Assembly: GCF_042679605.1 (NCBI RefSeq)
Contig: NZ_JBHTMU010000041.1
Location: 1 to 34,676, forward strand
Source: Litorisediminicola beolgyonensis
GTDB lineage: Bacteria; Pseudomonadota; Alphaproteobacteria; Rhodobacterales; Rhodobacteraceae
Reading direction: 5' to 3'
Length of the DNA: 34,676 nt
Shown here one piece after another: positions 22,939 through 30,985 of the stretch. A program made the position numbers and the translations under genes. Below the pieces are notes generated by a model. The model did no database searches. It worked only from the letters and a program-made list of their open reading frames with translations, and was not told the DNA's origin. Every line of letters starts with the position of its first letter. The stretch's first letter is position 1.

Positions 22939-23448
22939 TTAGCGGCGCGATGCGAGCGCGTTGCTACGACCCGAGACGCGGATCGTCGTGATCCCGGCCA
23001 GTTCCTGGTCCGTCAGGGCCCGCGCCACGGTCACCATGCGGGTGCGCGCCGGAACGGCCGCCGGGCCGGACTGCAGAAGAACGTCGAAGGAATAGGCCAA
23101 GACACCCGCCTCGCCGGTCTCGACCGGGGTCAGCCGCGCGTTCCACGGGCCTGCGCGCTCGGCCACGCCGGTGGCGCGGATGATCGCGCCGCCCGGGCGC
23201 CGCTCGACCAGAAGCTCGGTCACCTGCGCGATCGGGAACCCGGTCGCCACCTCCTCGCGCTCGGTACGAAACACCGACACCGCGCGGTTGCGCTGCGGCA
23301 GAAGAGGATTGGTGCCGTCACTGGTCTGGACGGGGACCGATTGCCCGGCACCGAACCAGTTCAGCGGGTTGAAGCGCGATTGCGAGATGCGCCCGCAGCT
23401 CGTCAGTACCAGAGCGGCGACGATCAGGAGCGTGAGCTTTTTGGTCAT
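22939..23448 (-). CDS. Putative lipoprotein, conserved hypothetical
   Basis: A 169-residue protein with a lipoprotein signal peptide: MTKK, hydrophobic LTLLIVAALVL and lipobox LTSC with Cys18. No known domain is recognised. The mature part contains VATGFPIAQVTELLVERRPGGAIIRATGVAERAGPWNARLTPVE and a C-terminal segment RMVTVARALTDQELAGITTIRVSGRSNALASRR, which looks like a small beta-rich domain. A longer upstream frame overlaps sufE on the other strand and is rejected because the lipobox fixes the start at 23448, where GGGAAGAGG precedes the ATG. It is divergent from sufE and convergent with rnd. Confidence 0.8.
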   Translation of the reverse strand: MTKKLTLLIVAALVLTSCGRISQSRFNPLNWFGAGQSVPVQTSDGTNPLLPQRNRAVSVFRTEREEVATGFPIAQVTELLVERRPGGAIIRATGVAERAGPWNARLTPVETGEAGVLAYSFDVLLQSGPAAVPARTRMVTVARALTDQELAGITTIRVSGRSNALASRR

Positions 23449-23583
23449 AACGGCCTCTTCCCTGCGCAGGCCCCCGAGGACTAGCCCATGGTCCGCGCTT
23501 TGAAAAGCGCCAAGCGGCGGGGCTGGACTGTCGGCAGGGCGCTCCTTAGGTGTTCTCCACGAGACGAGGAAAGGGCAGATGCG

Positions 23584-23994
23584 ATGGCGCAGCCGGGCTT
23601 CGAAGAGCTGGTCGAGGATTTCGAGTTCCTGGAGGATTGGGAAGATCGCTACCGGATGGTGATCGAGCTCGGCCGCGACATGCCTCCGCTCGAGGAGGCC
23701 CTGAAGGTTCCGGCCACCAAGGTCGATGGCTGCGCCAGCCAGGTCTGGCTGCATCCGCGGATCGAGTCCGGCCGTTTCCACTTCGAGGGCGACAGCGACG
23801 CGATGATCGTGCGCGGGCTGATCGCGGTGCTCCGCCGTCTCTATGACGGGCTCTCTCTCGCGGAAATCGTCGCGGTCGACGCGCGCGCCGAACTGGGACG
23901 GCTGGGCCTCAACGAACACCTCTCGGCGCAGCGCTCGAACGGGCTTCGGGCGATGATCGAGCGGATCCGGGGCATCGCCGCAGAGGGAGCCTGA
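23584..23994 (+). CDS. sufE: SufE-family sulfur acceptor
   Basis: A 136-residue SufE. It takes persulfide sulfur from cysteine desulfurase (SufS) and passes it to the SufBCD Fe-S scaffold. The acceptor cysteine is Cys50 in KVDGCASQVWL. The N-terminus (FEELVEDFEFLEDWEDRYRMVIELGRDMPPL) and the C-terminal SAQRSNGLRAMIERIR are family-typical. The start at 23584 gives the normal N-terminus; an earlier in-frame ATG at 23488 would add an unsupported extension. It stands alone, away from a suf operon, as is frequent for sufE in this bacterial group. Confidence 0.92.
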   Translation: MAQPGFEELVEDFEFLEDWEDRYRMVIELGRDMPPLEEALKVPATKVDGCASQVWLHPRIESGRFHFEGDSDAMIVRGLIAVLRRLYDGLSLAEIVAVDARAELGRLGLNEHLSAQRSNGLRAMIERIRGIAAEGA

Positions 23995-24001
23995 GGCCGG
24001 G

Positions 24002-25855
24002 TCAGGCGGCTTCCGCGCGTTCGAGCTTTTCGAGCGCGCTCATCCAGAGCGCCTCGGCGCGGTCGAGCCCTTCCATGACCTCGGCGTATTTCTTGTTCCA
24101 GGTTTCCAGCTCGCCCACGCGCCCGTCATCGTAAAGCGCCGGATCGGCGAGCTTCTTCGCGAGCTTGTCGCGCATCTCGTTGAGCTTCTCGACCCGCGCC
24201 TCGCATTTGCGGACCTCCGAGCGCAGCGCGAGGATCTGGTCGCGCGAGGGCTTCGGAGCGGGCGCCTGCTTCGCCTTTTGCGGCTTGGAGGGCGCGTCCG
24301 GCGTCAGGAGCATGCGCCGATAGGCTTCGAGATCGTCGTCATAGGGCGCCACCGTCCCGCCCTTCACGAGCCAGAGCCGGTCGGCCACGAGGCTCAGAAG
24401 ATGCATGTCGTGGCTCACGAGGATCACCGCGCCCTCATAGGCGGTCAGCGCCTCGACCAGCGCCTCGCGGCTCTCGATGTCGAGATGGTTGGTGGGCTCG
24501 TCGAGGATCAGCATATGCGGCGCGTCGAGCGTCGCCAGAAGCAGCGAGAGCCGCGCCTTCTGGCCGCCCGAGAGACGGCGCACCTCGGTCTCGGCCTGGT
24601 CGGCCCCGAGACCGAAGCCCGCAAGACGGGCGCGGAGCTTGGGCGGCAGCTGGTCCGGCAGGGCGCGCGACAGGTGCTGAAGCGGCGTCTCGTCGATGCG
24701 CAGCTCGTCGACCTGATGCTGGGCGAAATAGCCGATCCGGAGCTTGGAGCTCCGGGTCATCTTGCCCTCCATCAGCGGCAGCCGGTCCGACAGAAGCTTG
24801 GCCAGCGTGGATTTGCCCTGACCGTTCTTGCCCAGAAGCGCGATGCGGTCGTCCTGGTCGATCCGGAGATTGAGCCGCGACAGCACCACGGTCTCGCCAT
24901 AGCCGGTCTGGCCGCCCTCGATATGGATGATCGGCGGCGACAGCTCCTCGGGCTGCGGGAAGGTGAAGACGCGGCGGGCGGCGTCCTCGGGGAGCGTGAT
25001 CGTCTCCATCTTCTCGATCATCTTGACCCGCGCCTGGGCCTGCTTGGCCTTCGACGCCTTGGCCTTGAACCGGTCGACGAAGCTCTGCAGATGGGCGCGG
25101 CGGGCATCGAGCTTCTTCGCCTGCGCCGCCAGGTTGGCGCGGCGCTCGGCGCGCTGGCGGGCGAACTGGTCGTAGGAGCCCTGCCAGAAGGTCAGTTTCT
25201 TCTCGCTCAGATGCAGGATCCCGCCCACGGCACGGTTCAGAAGGCCGCGATCGTGGGAGATGATGATCACCGTGTGCGGATAGCGACGCAGGTAGTCCTC
25301 GAGCCAGAGCGCGCCTTCGAGATCGAGATAGTTGGTCGGCTCGTCGAGCAGGAGGAGATCGGGCTGCGCGAAGAGCACGCCCGCCAGCGCCACGCGCATC
25401 CGCCAGCCGCCCGAGAAGGCCGAACAGGGCATGCGCTGCTCGGCATCGTCGAAGCCGAGACCCTTGAGAATGGCGCTGGCCCGCGCCTCGGCCGACCAGG
25501 CGTCGATATCGGCGAGACGCGTCTGCAGTTCGGCGATCCGATGGCCGTCGGTGGCGGTTTCCGCCTCGGCCAGAAGACCCGCGCGCTCGGTATCGGCGGC
25601 CAGCACCGTGTCGAGAAGCGAGACCTCGGAAGAGGGCACCTCTTGCGCGACACCGCCGATGCGGGCGCGGGAGGGTAGGGAGATCTGCCCGCCATCGAGC
25701 GTGAGCTCGCCGCGGATCAGACGGAAGAGGGTGGTCTTGCCGGTGCCGTTGGCGCCGACGAGGCCGACCTTGTGGCCCTCGGGGATGGTGGCGGAGGCTT
25801 CGACCAGAAGCGGCCGGCCTTCGACCGAATAGGAGATGTCTTCGATGCGCAGCAT
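24002..25855 (-). CDS. ABC-F family ATPase (YheS/Uup-like)
   Basis: 617 residues with two ABC cassettes and no membrane segments, as in ribosome-acting ABC-F proteins. Cassette 1: Walker A GANGTGKTT, signature FSGGWRMRVALA, Walker B LLLLDEPTNYLD. The linker is the basic helix rich in KAKASKAKQAQARVKMIEKME, the P-site tRNA-interaction motif region. Cassette 2: GKNGQGKST, LSGGQKARLSLL, LILDEPTNHLD. A C-terminal lysine/proline hinge (KPQKAKQAPAPKPS) leads into a coiled coil (about 540-617). By family knowledge it probably acts on translating ribosomes; the subgroup is not certain. Its stop is eight bp from the convergent sufE stop. Confidence 0.93.
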   Translation of the reverse strand: MLRIEDISYSVEGRPLLVEASATIPEGHKVGLVGANGTGKTTLFRLIRGELTLDGGQISLPSRARIGGVAQEVPSSEVSLLDTVLAADTERAGLLAEAETATDGHRIAELQTRLADIDAWSAEARASAILKGLGFDDAEQRMPCSAFSGGWRMRVALAGVLFAQPDLLLLDEPTNYLDLEGALWLEDYLRRYPHTVIIISHDRGLLNRAVGGILHLSEKKLTFWQGSYDQFARQRAERRANLAAQAKKLDARRAHLQSFVDRFKAKASKAKQAQARVKMIEKMETITLPEDAARRVFTFPQPEELSPPIIHIEGGQTGYGETVVLSRLNLRIDQDDRIALLGKNGQGKSTLAKLLSDRLPLMEGKMTRSSKLRIGYFAQHQVDELRIDETPLQHLSRALPDQLPPKLRARLAGFGLGADQAETEVRRLSGGQKARLSLLLATLDAPHMLILDEPTNHLDIESREALVEALTAYEGAVILVSHDMHLLSLVADRLWLVKGGTVAPYDDDLEAYRRMLLTPDAPSKPQKAKQAPAPKPSRDQILALRSEVRKCEARVEKLNEMRDKLAKKLADPALYDDGRVGELETWNKKYAEVMEGLDRAEALWMSALEKLERAEAA

Positions 25856-25897
25856 GAGGCGCGCCTTAACAGAGGCCGCGCGGCGGGGGAAGCGGGG

Positions 25898-25941
25898 CGA
25901 TTTCCGAACCGGAAATCGTGCGTTTTCCGGATCGGAAAACG
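25898..25941. terminator. Pair of adjacent palindromes between ABC-F and symporter genes
   Basis: CGATTTCCG-AAC-CGGAAATCG (25898-25918) and CGTTTTCCG-GAT-CGGAAAACG (25921-25941), each with perfect 9-bp arms, stand two bp apart. They lie downstream of the symporter stop and upstream of the ABC-F start on the same strand. They may act as a terminator for the symporter mRNA or as a REP-like repeat. Confidence 0.55.
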
Positions 25942-25982
25942 GGCGGGCGCGCGGCTCGGCGCGCCCGCTGCAGACCTATGGC

Positions 25983-27446
25983 CTAGGCACTCTTGCCATC
26001 GGTAGATTGCCCGTACTCGGCGGCCACGTCGCGATTCCAGATCGTCTCGTCGATGCCCTTGCCCAGTCCGTCATGTTGCGAGATCCGGAAGACCGGCTCT
26101 TTCCCGGCATCACGCTGAGCGAAGTAGTCGCGCGTCAGCCGCACCACCGTCCCCGACAGGAACAGGAGCGCCACGAGGTTGATTGTCGCCATCACCGCCA
26201 TCGACGCGTCGGCGAAATTGAACACCTTGGTCACCGGCTGCACCGATCCCCAGACCACCATCCCAAGCTGCATGCACTTGAAGATCGTCAGCGGCACCTT
26301 TCCTCCGAGGCCCAAGAACTCGAGCACGTTCTCGGAATAGGCGTAGTTCCCGAGGATCGAGGTGTACGCGAAGAAGAGGATCGCGATGGCGATGAAGAAC
26401 GGACCCGCCGCGCCGATGTGATCGGCCAGCGCGTTCTGCGTGAGCTCGATCCCCGTGGTGCCGTCCGGCCCGTAATCCACCACGCCCGAGAGCAGGATCA
26501 TCAGCGCCGTGGCGGTACAGATGAGGATCGTGTCGATGAAGACGCCGAGCCCCTGAACGAGACCCTGGCTCGACGGGTGGTGCGGATCGGGCACCGCGTC
26601 AGCGGCGATATGCGGCGCCGAGCCCATGCCCGCCTCGTTCGAGAAGAGCCCGCGCTTGACGCCGTTCAGAAGCGCCGCCGTCAGACCTCCGGTAAAGCCG
26701 CCCGCCGCCTGCTCGAGGCCGAAGGCGGATTTCACGATCAGCGCCAGCATCGCGGGCACCTCGGTGATGTTCATCACGATCACGACGAGCGCCACGAGAA
26801 GGTAGATGCCCGCCATCGCCGGGACGACCTTTTCGGCAACCAGCGCGATCGAGCGGATGCCGCCGAAGATCACCACCGCGACGAGCGCCGCGATCACCAC
26901 GCCGGTCGCAAGCTTCGGAATGCCCATGGCACCGTCCGCAGCGTCGGCGATGGAATTGGCCTGCACCGAGACGAAGATCAGGCCGAAGGAGCAGAGGAAG
27001 AAGAAGCAGAAGACGTAGCCCAGCCATTTCGCGTTCATCCCGTGCCACATGTAATAGGCCGGGCCGCCGCGATACTGGCCCTCGTCATTGCGCACCTTGT
27101 AGAGCTGGGCGAGCGTCGATTCCGCGTAGGCCGTCGCCATGCCGACCAGCGCGACCATCCACATCCAGAAGATCGCCCCCGGGCCGCCGAGATAGATCGC
27201 CACCGCGACGCCTGCGAGGTTGCCGGTGCCGACGCGGCTCGCAAGGCTGACGGTCAGCGCCTGAAGCGGCGTGATGCCGTCATGGCTCGTCTCGCGTGAG
27301 GTCAGGATGACGCGGAAAAACTCGGTGAAACGCCGGAACTGCAGCCCGCCCAACCGCACCGTCAGATAGACGCCGACGCCCAGGAGGCCCCAGACCAATA
27401 CGTAGCCCCAGAGGACCGTGTTCAGGAAATCGACGATCGCTGTCAT
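25983..27446 (-). CDS. Alanine/glycine:cation symporter (AGCS family)
   Basis: A 487-residue integral membrane protein of the sodium:alanine symporter family, importing Ala or Gly with Na+ or H+. It has about ten or eleven hydrophobic helices. Family hallmarks are GITPLQALTVSLASRVGTGNLAGVAVAIYLGGPGAIFWMW, the periplasmic YRGGPAYYMWHGM, and GVKRGLFSNEAGMGSAPH. The start is ATG 27446 with GGAGGG eight nt upstream (MTAIVDFLNTVLWGYVLVWGLL); an in-frame extension to 27548 is rejected. Paired palindromes follow the stop. It is transcribed singly and divergently from ndk. Confidence 0.93.
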   Translation of the reverse strand: MTAIVDFLNTVLWGYVLVWGLLGVGVYLTVRLGGLQFRRFTEFFRVILTSRETSHDGITPLQALTVSLASRVGTGNLAGVAVAIYLGGPGAIFWMWMVALVGMATAYAESTLAQLYKVRNDEGQYRGGPAYYMWHGMNAKWLGYVFCFFFLCSFGLIFVSVQANSIADAADGAMGIPKLATGVVIAALVAVVIFGGIRSIALVAEKVVPAMAGIYLLVALVVIVMNITEVPAMLALIVKSAFGLEQAAGGFTGGLTAALLNGVKRGLFSNEAGMGSAPHIAADAVPDPHHPSSQGLVQGLGVFIDTILICTATALMILLSGVVDYGPDGTTGIELTQNALADHIGAAGPFFIAIAILFFAYTSILGNYAYSENVLEFLGLGGKVPLTIFKCMQLGMVVWGSVQPVTKVFNFADASMAVMATINLVALLFLSGTVVRLTRDYFAQRDAGKEPVFRISQHDGLGKGIDETIWNRDVAAEYGQSTDGKSA

Positions 27447-27634
27447 GGAATGCCCTCCGGAAATACATCTTCCCGATGAACTGGCCCGCGCGAGCATCGC
27501 GTCAACCGAGAGACTTCGCTTGGCGGGCGCCAGATGCCCGGTTTTCAAGCACTCGGTGCCATGCTAGGGGGACGCAGATTTTTTCGCCCGGTCTCCGCAG
27601 TCCCCCGCGGTCCCGGCCAACCCAAGAGGCAGAC

Positions 27635-28057
27635 ATGGCCACCGAACGCACACTTTCGATCATCAAACCCGACGCAACCAAGCGGAACCTCACTGGCAAG
27701 ATCAACGCCAAGTTCGAGGAAGCTGGTCTGCGAATCATCGCTCAGAAGCGCATCCACCTGACCAAGGCGCAGGCGGGCGAGTTCTACAAAGTCCACGCCG
27801 AGCGTCCCTTCTACGACGAGCTCTGCGAATTCATGGCCTCGGCTCCGGTCGTGGTGCAGGTGCTCGAAGGCGAAGGCGCGATCGCCAAGAACCGTGAAGT
27901 CATGGGCGCCACCAACCCCGCCGACGCGGCCCCCGGCACCATCCGCGCCGAGTTCGCCGAGAGCGTTGGCGAGAACTCGGTCCACGGCTCCGATGCGCCT
28001 GAGACGGCGCGCGAGGAGATCGCGTATTACTTCTCCGGTCTCGAGCTGGTCGGCTAA
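27635..28057 (+). CDS. ndk: Nucleoside diphosphate kinase
   Basis: A 140-residue NDP kinase exchanging the gamma-phosphate of NTPs with NDPs through a phosphohistidine. Catalytic His117 lies in SVHGSDAPETAREEI, Lys11 in SIIKPDA, and the nucleotide-binding MGATNPADAAPGTIR is intact. Full normal length with the usual MATERTLSIIKPDA start at 27635, preceded by AAGAGGC. It is followed by a strong intrinsic terminator at 28099-28141, so it is monocistronic. Confidence 0.97.
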   Translation: MATERTLSIIKPDATKRNLTGKINAKFEEAGLRIIAQKRIHLTKAQAGEFYKVHAERPFYDELCEFMASAPVVVQVLEGEGAIAKNREVMGATNPADAAPGTIRAEFAESVGENSVHGSDAPETAREEIAYYFSGLELVG

Positions 28058-28098
28058 GACGTCCCTCCGGCCTCGGCCGGGTTCTGACGAAATCGCGT

Positions 28099-28141
28099 GA
28101 CGCCCCCTCCTGGTTCGCCAGGGCGGGGCGTCCGTATTTTT
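28099..28141 (+). terminator. Intrinsic terminator of ndk
   Basis: An outer stem GACGCCCC/GGGGCGTC and inner stem CCTGG/CCAGG close on a TTCG tetraloop, followed by TATTTTT. A classic rho-independent terminator about 40 bp after the stop. Confidence 0.88.
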
Positions 28142-28291
28142 GCCACATTCCTTCGGGTGAGCCTGGGGCGGCGTGGTGGCGGGCGCGGTGCGTCACGCGG
28201 CGTCGGCGAAAATCCACCGATATGGCAAGTCTCTGGAAACGGGGAGCTTTGCGCCCGACGAGCTCGGGAAATCGCTTTGGTAGATGCGCGG

Positions 28292-28318
28292 ACGTCCGGG
28301 ATAACGAAATCCGGACGT
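28292..28318. promoter_or_regulatory. Inverted repeat upstream of the metallopeptidase
   Basis: ACGTCCGG and CCGGACGT arms with an 11-nt spacer. It could be a regulator site or an RNA hairpin; no known family is recognised. Confidence 0.35.
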
Positions 28319-28401
28319 GCACACAATTTCTGCGGTGCTACTCTGCGCGGAATACCAGATAAGCGGTGCCCGTTTTCCATCTCCATCGCCCGATCCAGAG
28401 A

Positions 28402-28425
28402 GAGACACTGACAGGCCAGTGTCTC
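28402..28425. promoter_or_regulatory. Second inverted repeat upstream of the metallopeptidase
   Basis: GAGACACTG, a 6-nt loop and CAGTGTCTC form a perfect 9-bp stem, 81 bp before the GTG start. Either an operator or a 5'-UTR hairpin. Confidence 0.4.
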
Positions 28426-28506
28426 CGGGATGTCTGAATCGGGTCGAAGAATGACCATGAACCGAACGCAGATTGGGTCGAACCCGATCGCACTCTGGAG
28501 GCGGCA

Positions 28507-29799
28507 GTGAAGCAATTCAAACCGACTGAGTTTCAATTCGATCCCGATCCCCTGTCCACGGCCATCGAGGCGCTTCTCGAGCGCTCGGGGCTCGACGGTG
28601 CCCACCGTGCCGTCAGCGTCCTGACGGACGAGATCGATTTTCGCCCCCGGGGCGGCACCGACGCGGATGTCGTCGATCTGGGTGATCTGAGCGGCAGCGC
28701 CAAGCCGGATCACGCCGGAGGCGGCGACAAGACCGGCGGCCCGGGCAATGGCAAGGGCAAGAACAAGGATACCGGCACGGACACCGGAACCGACGGCACG
28801 GGGACTGACACCGGAACCGATGGCACCGGAACGGATACCGGCACCGGCGGAACGGGCACCGATACCGGCACCGGCGGAACGGGCACCGATACCGGCACCG
28901 GCGGAACGGGCACCGATACCGGCACCGGCGGGACGGGAACCGATACCGGGACCGGCGGCACGGGCACCGACACCGGAACCGGCGGCACCGGGACCGACAC
29001 CGGAACGGGCGGCACGGACACCGGAGGCACCGGCACCGGCGAGGTGATCGAGGGCTATGTCTCGGGCGGCGATGCCGCGACGAGCTACAATGTCGAGATC
29101 ATCTTTTCAGGCACTTGGACGGCGTCGCTGCAGCAGGCCTTCATCGATGCGGCCGATTACCTGAGTTCGATCATCATCGGCGACGTGGCCGATGTGAATT
29201 ACAACAACCAGATCTGGGACGACATGGTGATTTCCGCCAGCCTGGTCGAGATCGACGGCCCCTACGGCGTGCTCGGTCAAGCCGGACCGCAGCTTGCGCG
29301 CAGCGGCACCTACCACCCGTTCAAGGGCCTGATGGAGTTCGACGTCGCCGATGCCCAGACCTTCGACGACCGCGGGCAGTGGGACGACATCGTCTTCCAC
29401 GAGATGATGCACGCCATCGGCTTCGGCACGCTCTGGAACCTGCAGGGCCTGACCTCGGGCTCCGTCTCGGGCGGCGACATGCGCTTCACCGGCGAGATGG
29501 CGACGGCGCTCTACAACAGCGAATTTTCCGACCTGGCCGCGAATGATCCGGGCTCGCTTCTCGGTGTGCCGATCGAGACCGATGGCGGGGCGGGTACCGC
29601 TGGCGGCCACTGGGACGACGCGACCTTCGGCGGCGAGATCATGACCGGCTATATCTCGGGCACGAACCACCTCTCGCACATGTCCGTCGCGGCGCTCGAG
29701 GACATGGGCTACGACACCATCCTCGACAACCCGAACGACCCGGACGACCTGAGCGCGCCCTGGCCGGGCGACCCGGTGAGCGACGCACCGATCGGCTGA
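28507..29799 (+). CDS. Leishmanolysin-like zinc metallopeptidase with Gly-Thr-Asp repeats
   Basis: 430 residues. An acidic N-terminal region (1-75) is followed by a Gly/Lys-rich hinge, nine tandem 9-residue units GTDTGT(D/G)GT (about 90-170), and a metzincin-type catalytic domain related to leishmanolysin (M8). Zinc motif: HEMMHAIGFG with His298, Glu299 and His302. The third ligand is probably His368 in GGHWDDATFGGEIMTGY, with the Met-turn in EIMTGY; the long gap between second and third His is the M8 hallmark. There is no Sec signal peptide. An Asp/Gly-rich repeat and acidic C-terminus would fit type I secretion, but true RTX nonamers are absent, so this is only an inference. The start is GTG 28507 with GGAGG five nt upstream. 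No secretion genes are adjacent. Confidence 0.8.
   Translation: MKQFKPTEFQFDPDPLSTAIEALLERSGLDGAHRAVSVLTDEIDFRPRGGTDADVVDLGDLSGSAKPDHAGGGDKTGGPGNGKGKNKDTGTDTGTDGTGTDTGTDGTGTDTGTGGTGTDTGTGGTGTDTGTGGTGTDTGTGGTGTDTGTGGTGTDTGTGGTGTDTGTGGTDTGGTGTGEVIEGYVSGGDAATSYNVEIIFSGTWTASLQQAFIDAADYLSSIIIGDVADVNYNNQIWDDMVISASLVEIDGPYGVLGQAGPQLARSGTYHPFKGLMEFDVADAQTFDDRGQWDDIVFHEMMHAIGFGTLWNLQGLTSGSVSGGDMRFTGEMATALYNSEFSDLAANDPGSLLGVPIETDGGAGTAGGHWDDATFGGEIMTGYISGTNHLSHMSVAALEDMGYDTILDNPNDPDDLSAPWPGDPVSDAPIG
28774..29016 (+). repeat. Nine 27-bp tandem repeats coding GTDTGT(D/G)GT
   Basis: Nine in-frame units of 27 bp. Units 3 to 6 are nearly identical in DNA, which implies recent expansion, while units at the edges differ by synonymous changes. 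Copy number is likely to vary between strains. Confidence 0.9.
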
Positions 29800-29820
29800 T
29801 CGCCAGCGTGCATGACAAAC

Positions 29821-29852
29821 GAAAAAGGCCGCCCCGAAAGGCGATTTTTTTC
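29821..29852. terminator. Bidirectional terminator between convergent genes
   Basis: An A-run, short GC stem CGCC/GGCG with loop CCGAAA, and a seven-base T-run lie between the metallopeptidase stop and the DUF4112 stop. The A and T runs would serve both strands. The stem is short, so strength is uncertain. Confidence 0.55.
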
Positions 29853-29866
29853 TGTATCTCTCTCGC

Positions 29867-30235
29867 TCAGGCGGCGGTTTTGAGCCTGGACTGCGCCTCG
29901 ACATGTTCGCGCAGGAGGCGCGCATTGCGGCTGTTGGACTTGTAGCCGACATCGAGGATGTCGCCCGCAAGCGGCACCAGACCGATCAGCCAGTCGATAC
30001 CCACATTGGACGCCATCTTGATCAGCGTCCCGGTCGACACGCCCATCCGGTGCGCGGTCAGCAGGATGTAGGCGGCAGGCGCCAGCGCCAGCGTGTCGCC
30101 GACGCCCGGAACGAGGCCGATGATCGAATCCCAACCCAGCCGGATGCGGGTTCCCGGCAGGCGGAACGCCCGGTCCATGCGATGGGCCAGCCGCTCCACC
30201 CGTTCGAGACGCCTCAGATGCGCGGGATCGCTCAT
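29867..30235 (-). CDS. DUF4112-domain protein
   Basis: A 122-residue small membrane-associated protein. The central part DSIIGLVPGVGDTLALAPAAYILLTAHRMGVSTGTLIKMASNVGIDWLIGLVPLAGDILDVGYKSNSRNARLLREH is the DUF4112 signature: two hydrophobic segments, each beginning with a G-(L)-VP-x-(A/V)-GD turn. The role is unknown. The start ATG overlaps the stop of the Pmp3-like gene (4 nt), so both are in one operon, perhaps a membrane-stress pair. Confidence 0.85.
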   Translation of the reverse strand: MSDPAHLRRLERVERLAHRMDRAFRLPGTRIRLGWDSIIGLVPGVGDTLALAPAAYILLTAHRMGVSTGTLIKMASNVGIDWLIGLVPLAGDILDVGYKSNSRNARLLREHVEAQSRLKTAA

Positions 30236-30405
30236 GCCCGGCTGGGACCGGTGCGGGCGATGATCCAGACGGCATGCACGATGCCCGGGATGTAGCCGAG
30301 GATGGTCAGGAGGATGTTGAGCCAGAAATGCTTGCCGAGGCCGACCTGGAGAAAGACGCCGAGCGGCGGCAGGATGACGGCGAAGATGATGCGGATGAGG
30401 TCCAT
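30232..30405 (-). CDS. Pmp3/YqaE-family membrane protein
   Basis: A 57-residue proteolipid with two hydrophobic helices: MDLIRIIFAVILPPLGVFLQVG and FWLNILLTILGYIPGIVHAVWII. This is the Pmp3/UPF0057 pattern (ILPPLGVFL...LTILGYIPGIVHA). Family members influence membrane potential and salt or cold tolerance. AGGAGG seven nt before ATG 30405 fixes the start; an in-frame upstream extension is rejected. It overlaps the DUF4112 gene by ATGA. Confidence 0.9.
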   Translation of the reverse strand: MDLIRIIFAVILPPLGVFLQVGLGKHFWLNILLTILGYIPGIVHAVWIIARTGPSRA

Positions 30406-30456
30406 GATGGCCCTCCTTTCATGCAAGTGATTTGCAAGAAAACGCAGCAGAGGGCC

Positions 30457-30813
30457 TCAGCGTTCCCGGGAACCTCTCGGCACCACGCCGATCTCGCGCA
30501 GCGCGCGGTCGAGCGCTTCGGGCGTGCCGTCTTCAGAGGCCGCCGGTCGCACCCGCGCTTTCAGCGCATCGAACCGCGCGCGCAGCGCCTCTTTCTCGGC
30601 GCCCCGGCAATCGTTCCAGGGGCGGCCCTGCAAGGCCATGACCAGCACATAATAGCCGATGAAATGCGGGCGCGTCCCGGTCTCGATCAGCCGCGCATAG
30701 GCGGCGTCGGCTCCGAGCGCGCGCAGGGCCTCGGCGCTGTCGATCCCGGCCCGCGCGCAGGAAGCCTCCATCGCGGGGCCGAGATTGCGGATCGAGGAGA
30801 CCGGAGAGGCCAT
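30457..30813 (-). CDS. TfoX C-terminal domain-like protein
   Basis: A 118-residue protein whose first part, SSIRNLGPAMEASCARAGIDSAEALRALGADAAYARLIETGTRPHFIGYYVLVMALQGRPWND, matches the helix-hairpin-helix type TfoX/Sxy C-terminal domain (IRNLGP...AGI-SAE-LR-LGA-AAY). It lacks the N-terminal TfoX domain, which is common for stand-alone members. TfoX/Sxy proteins act in competence regulation in gammaproteobacteria; the role here is unknown. The ATG at 30813 is chosen; a GTG at 30822 is possible and no strong ribosome binding site decides. It is divergent from cysS. Confidence 0.8.
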   Translation of the reverse strand: MASPVSSIRNLGPAMEASCARAGIDSAEALRALGADAAYARLIETGTRPHFIGYYVLVMALQGRPWNDCRGAEKEALRARFDALKARVRPAASEDGTPEALDRALREIGVVPRGSRER

Positions 30814-30848
30814 GCGCGCCACGCTTGCGAGGGACGGGAGGGGGTGCT

Positions 30849-30902
30849 ATGCGAACGCCCATGAGCATCTGCATCCCCACGATTGGCTGCATTATCCGCT
30901 GA
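30849..30902 (+). other. Possible 17-codon leader ORF before cysS
   Basis: GGGAGGGG just before ATG 30849 heads a short frame MRTPMSICIPTIGCIIR with two Cys codons, ending 83 bp before cysS. Position and Cys content suggest a cysteine-sensing leader peptide, but no clear attenuator hairpins were found, so it may be chance. Confidence 0.3.
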
Positions 30903-30985
30903 ACACAAGGCGGGCGCTCCCTTTTGTCTCCTCACCCGGACCAACTCGGACCCCCGCCAGATCAGGCGCATGAGGACCCGTGCCG

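Larger units (their letters stand above)
28058..28506. other. Gene-free stretch between ndk and the metallopeptidase
   Basis: No supported gene. It holds the ndk terminator and two inverted repeats, ACGTCCGG/CCGGACGT (28292-28318) and GAGACACTG/CAGTGTCTC (28402-28425), which lie in the likely promoter or leader region of the metallopeptidase. Confidence 0.6.

Noticed and set aside
25836..27299. Plus-strand frame of 487 codons opposite the symporter
   Set aside because: Antisense to a clear AGCS transporter. The Arg/His/Asp/Glu-rich translation is typical of reverse reading of hydrophobic high-GC genes.
28774..29016. Possible CRISPR array because of regular 27-bp repeats
   Set aside because: The repeats are head to tail with no spacers and stay in frame within a protein gene; they encode GTDTGT(D/G)GT units.
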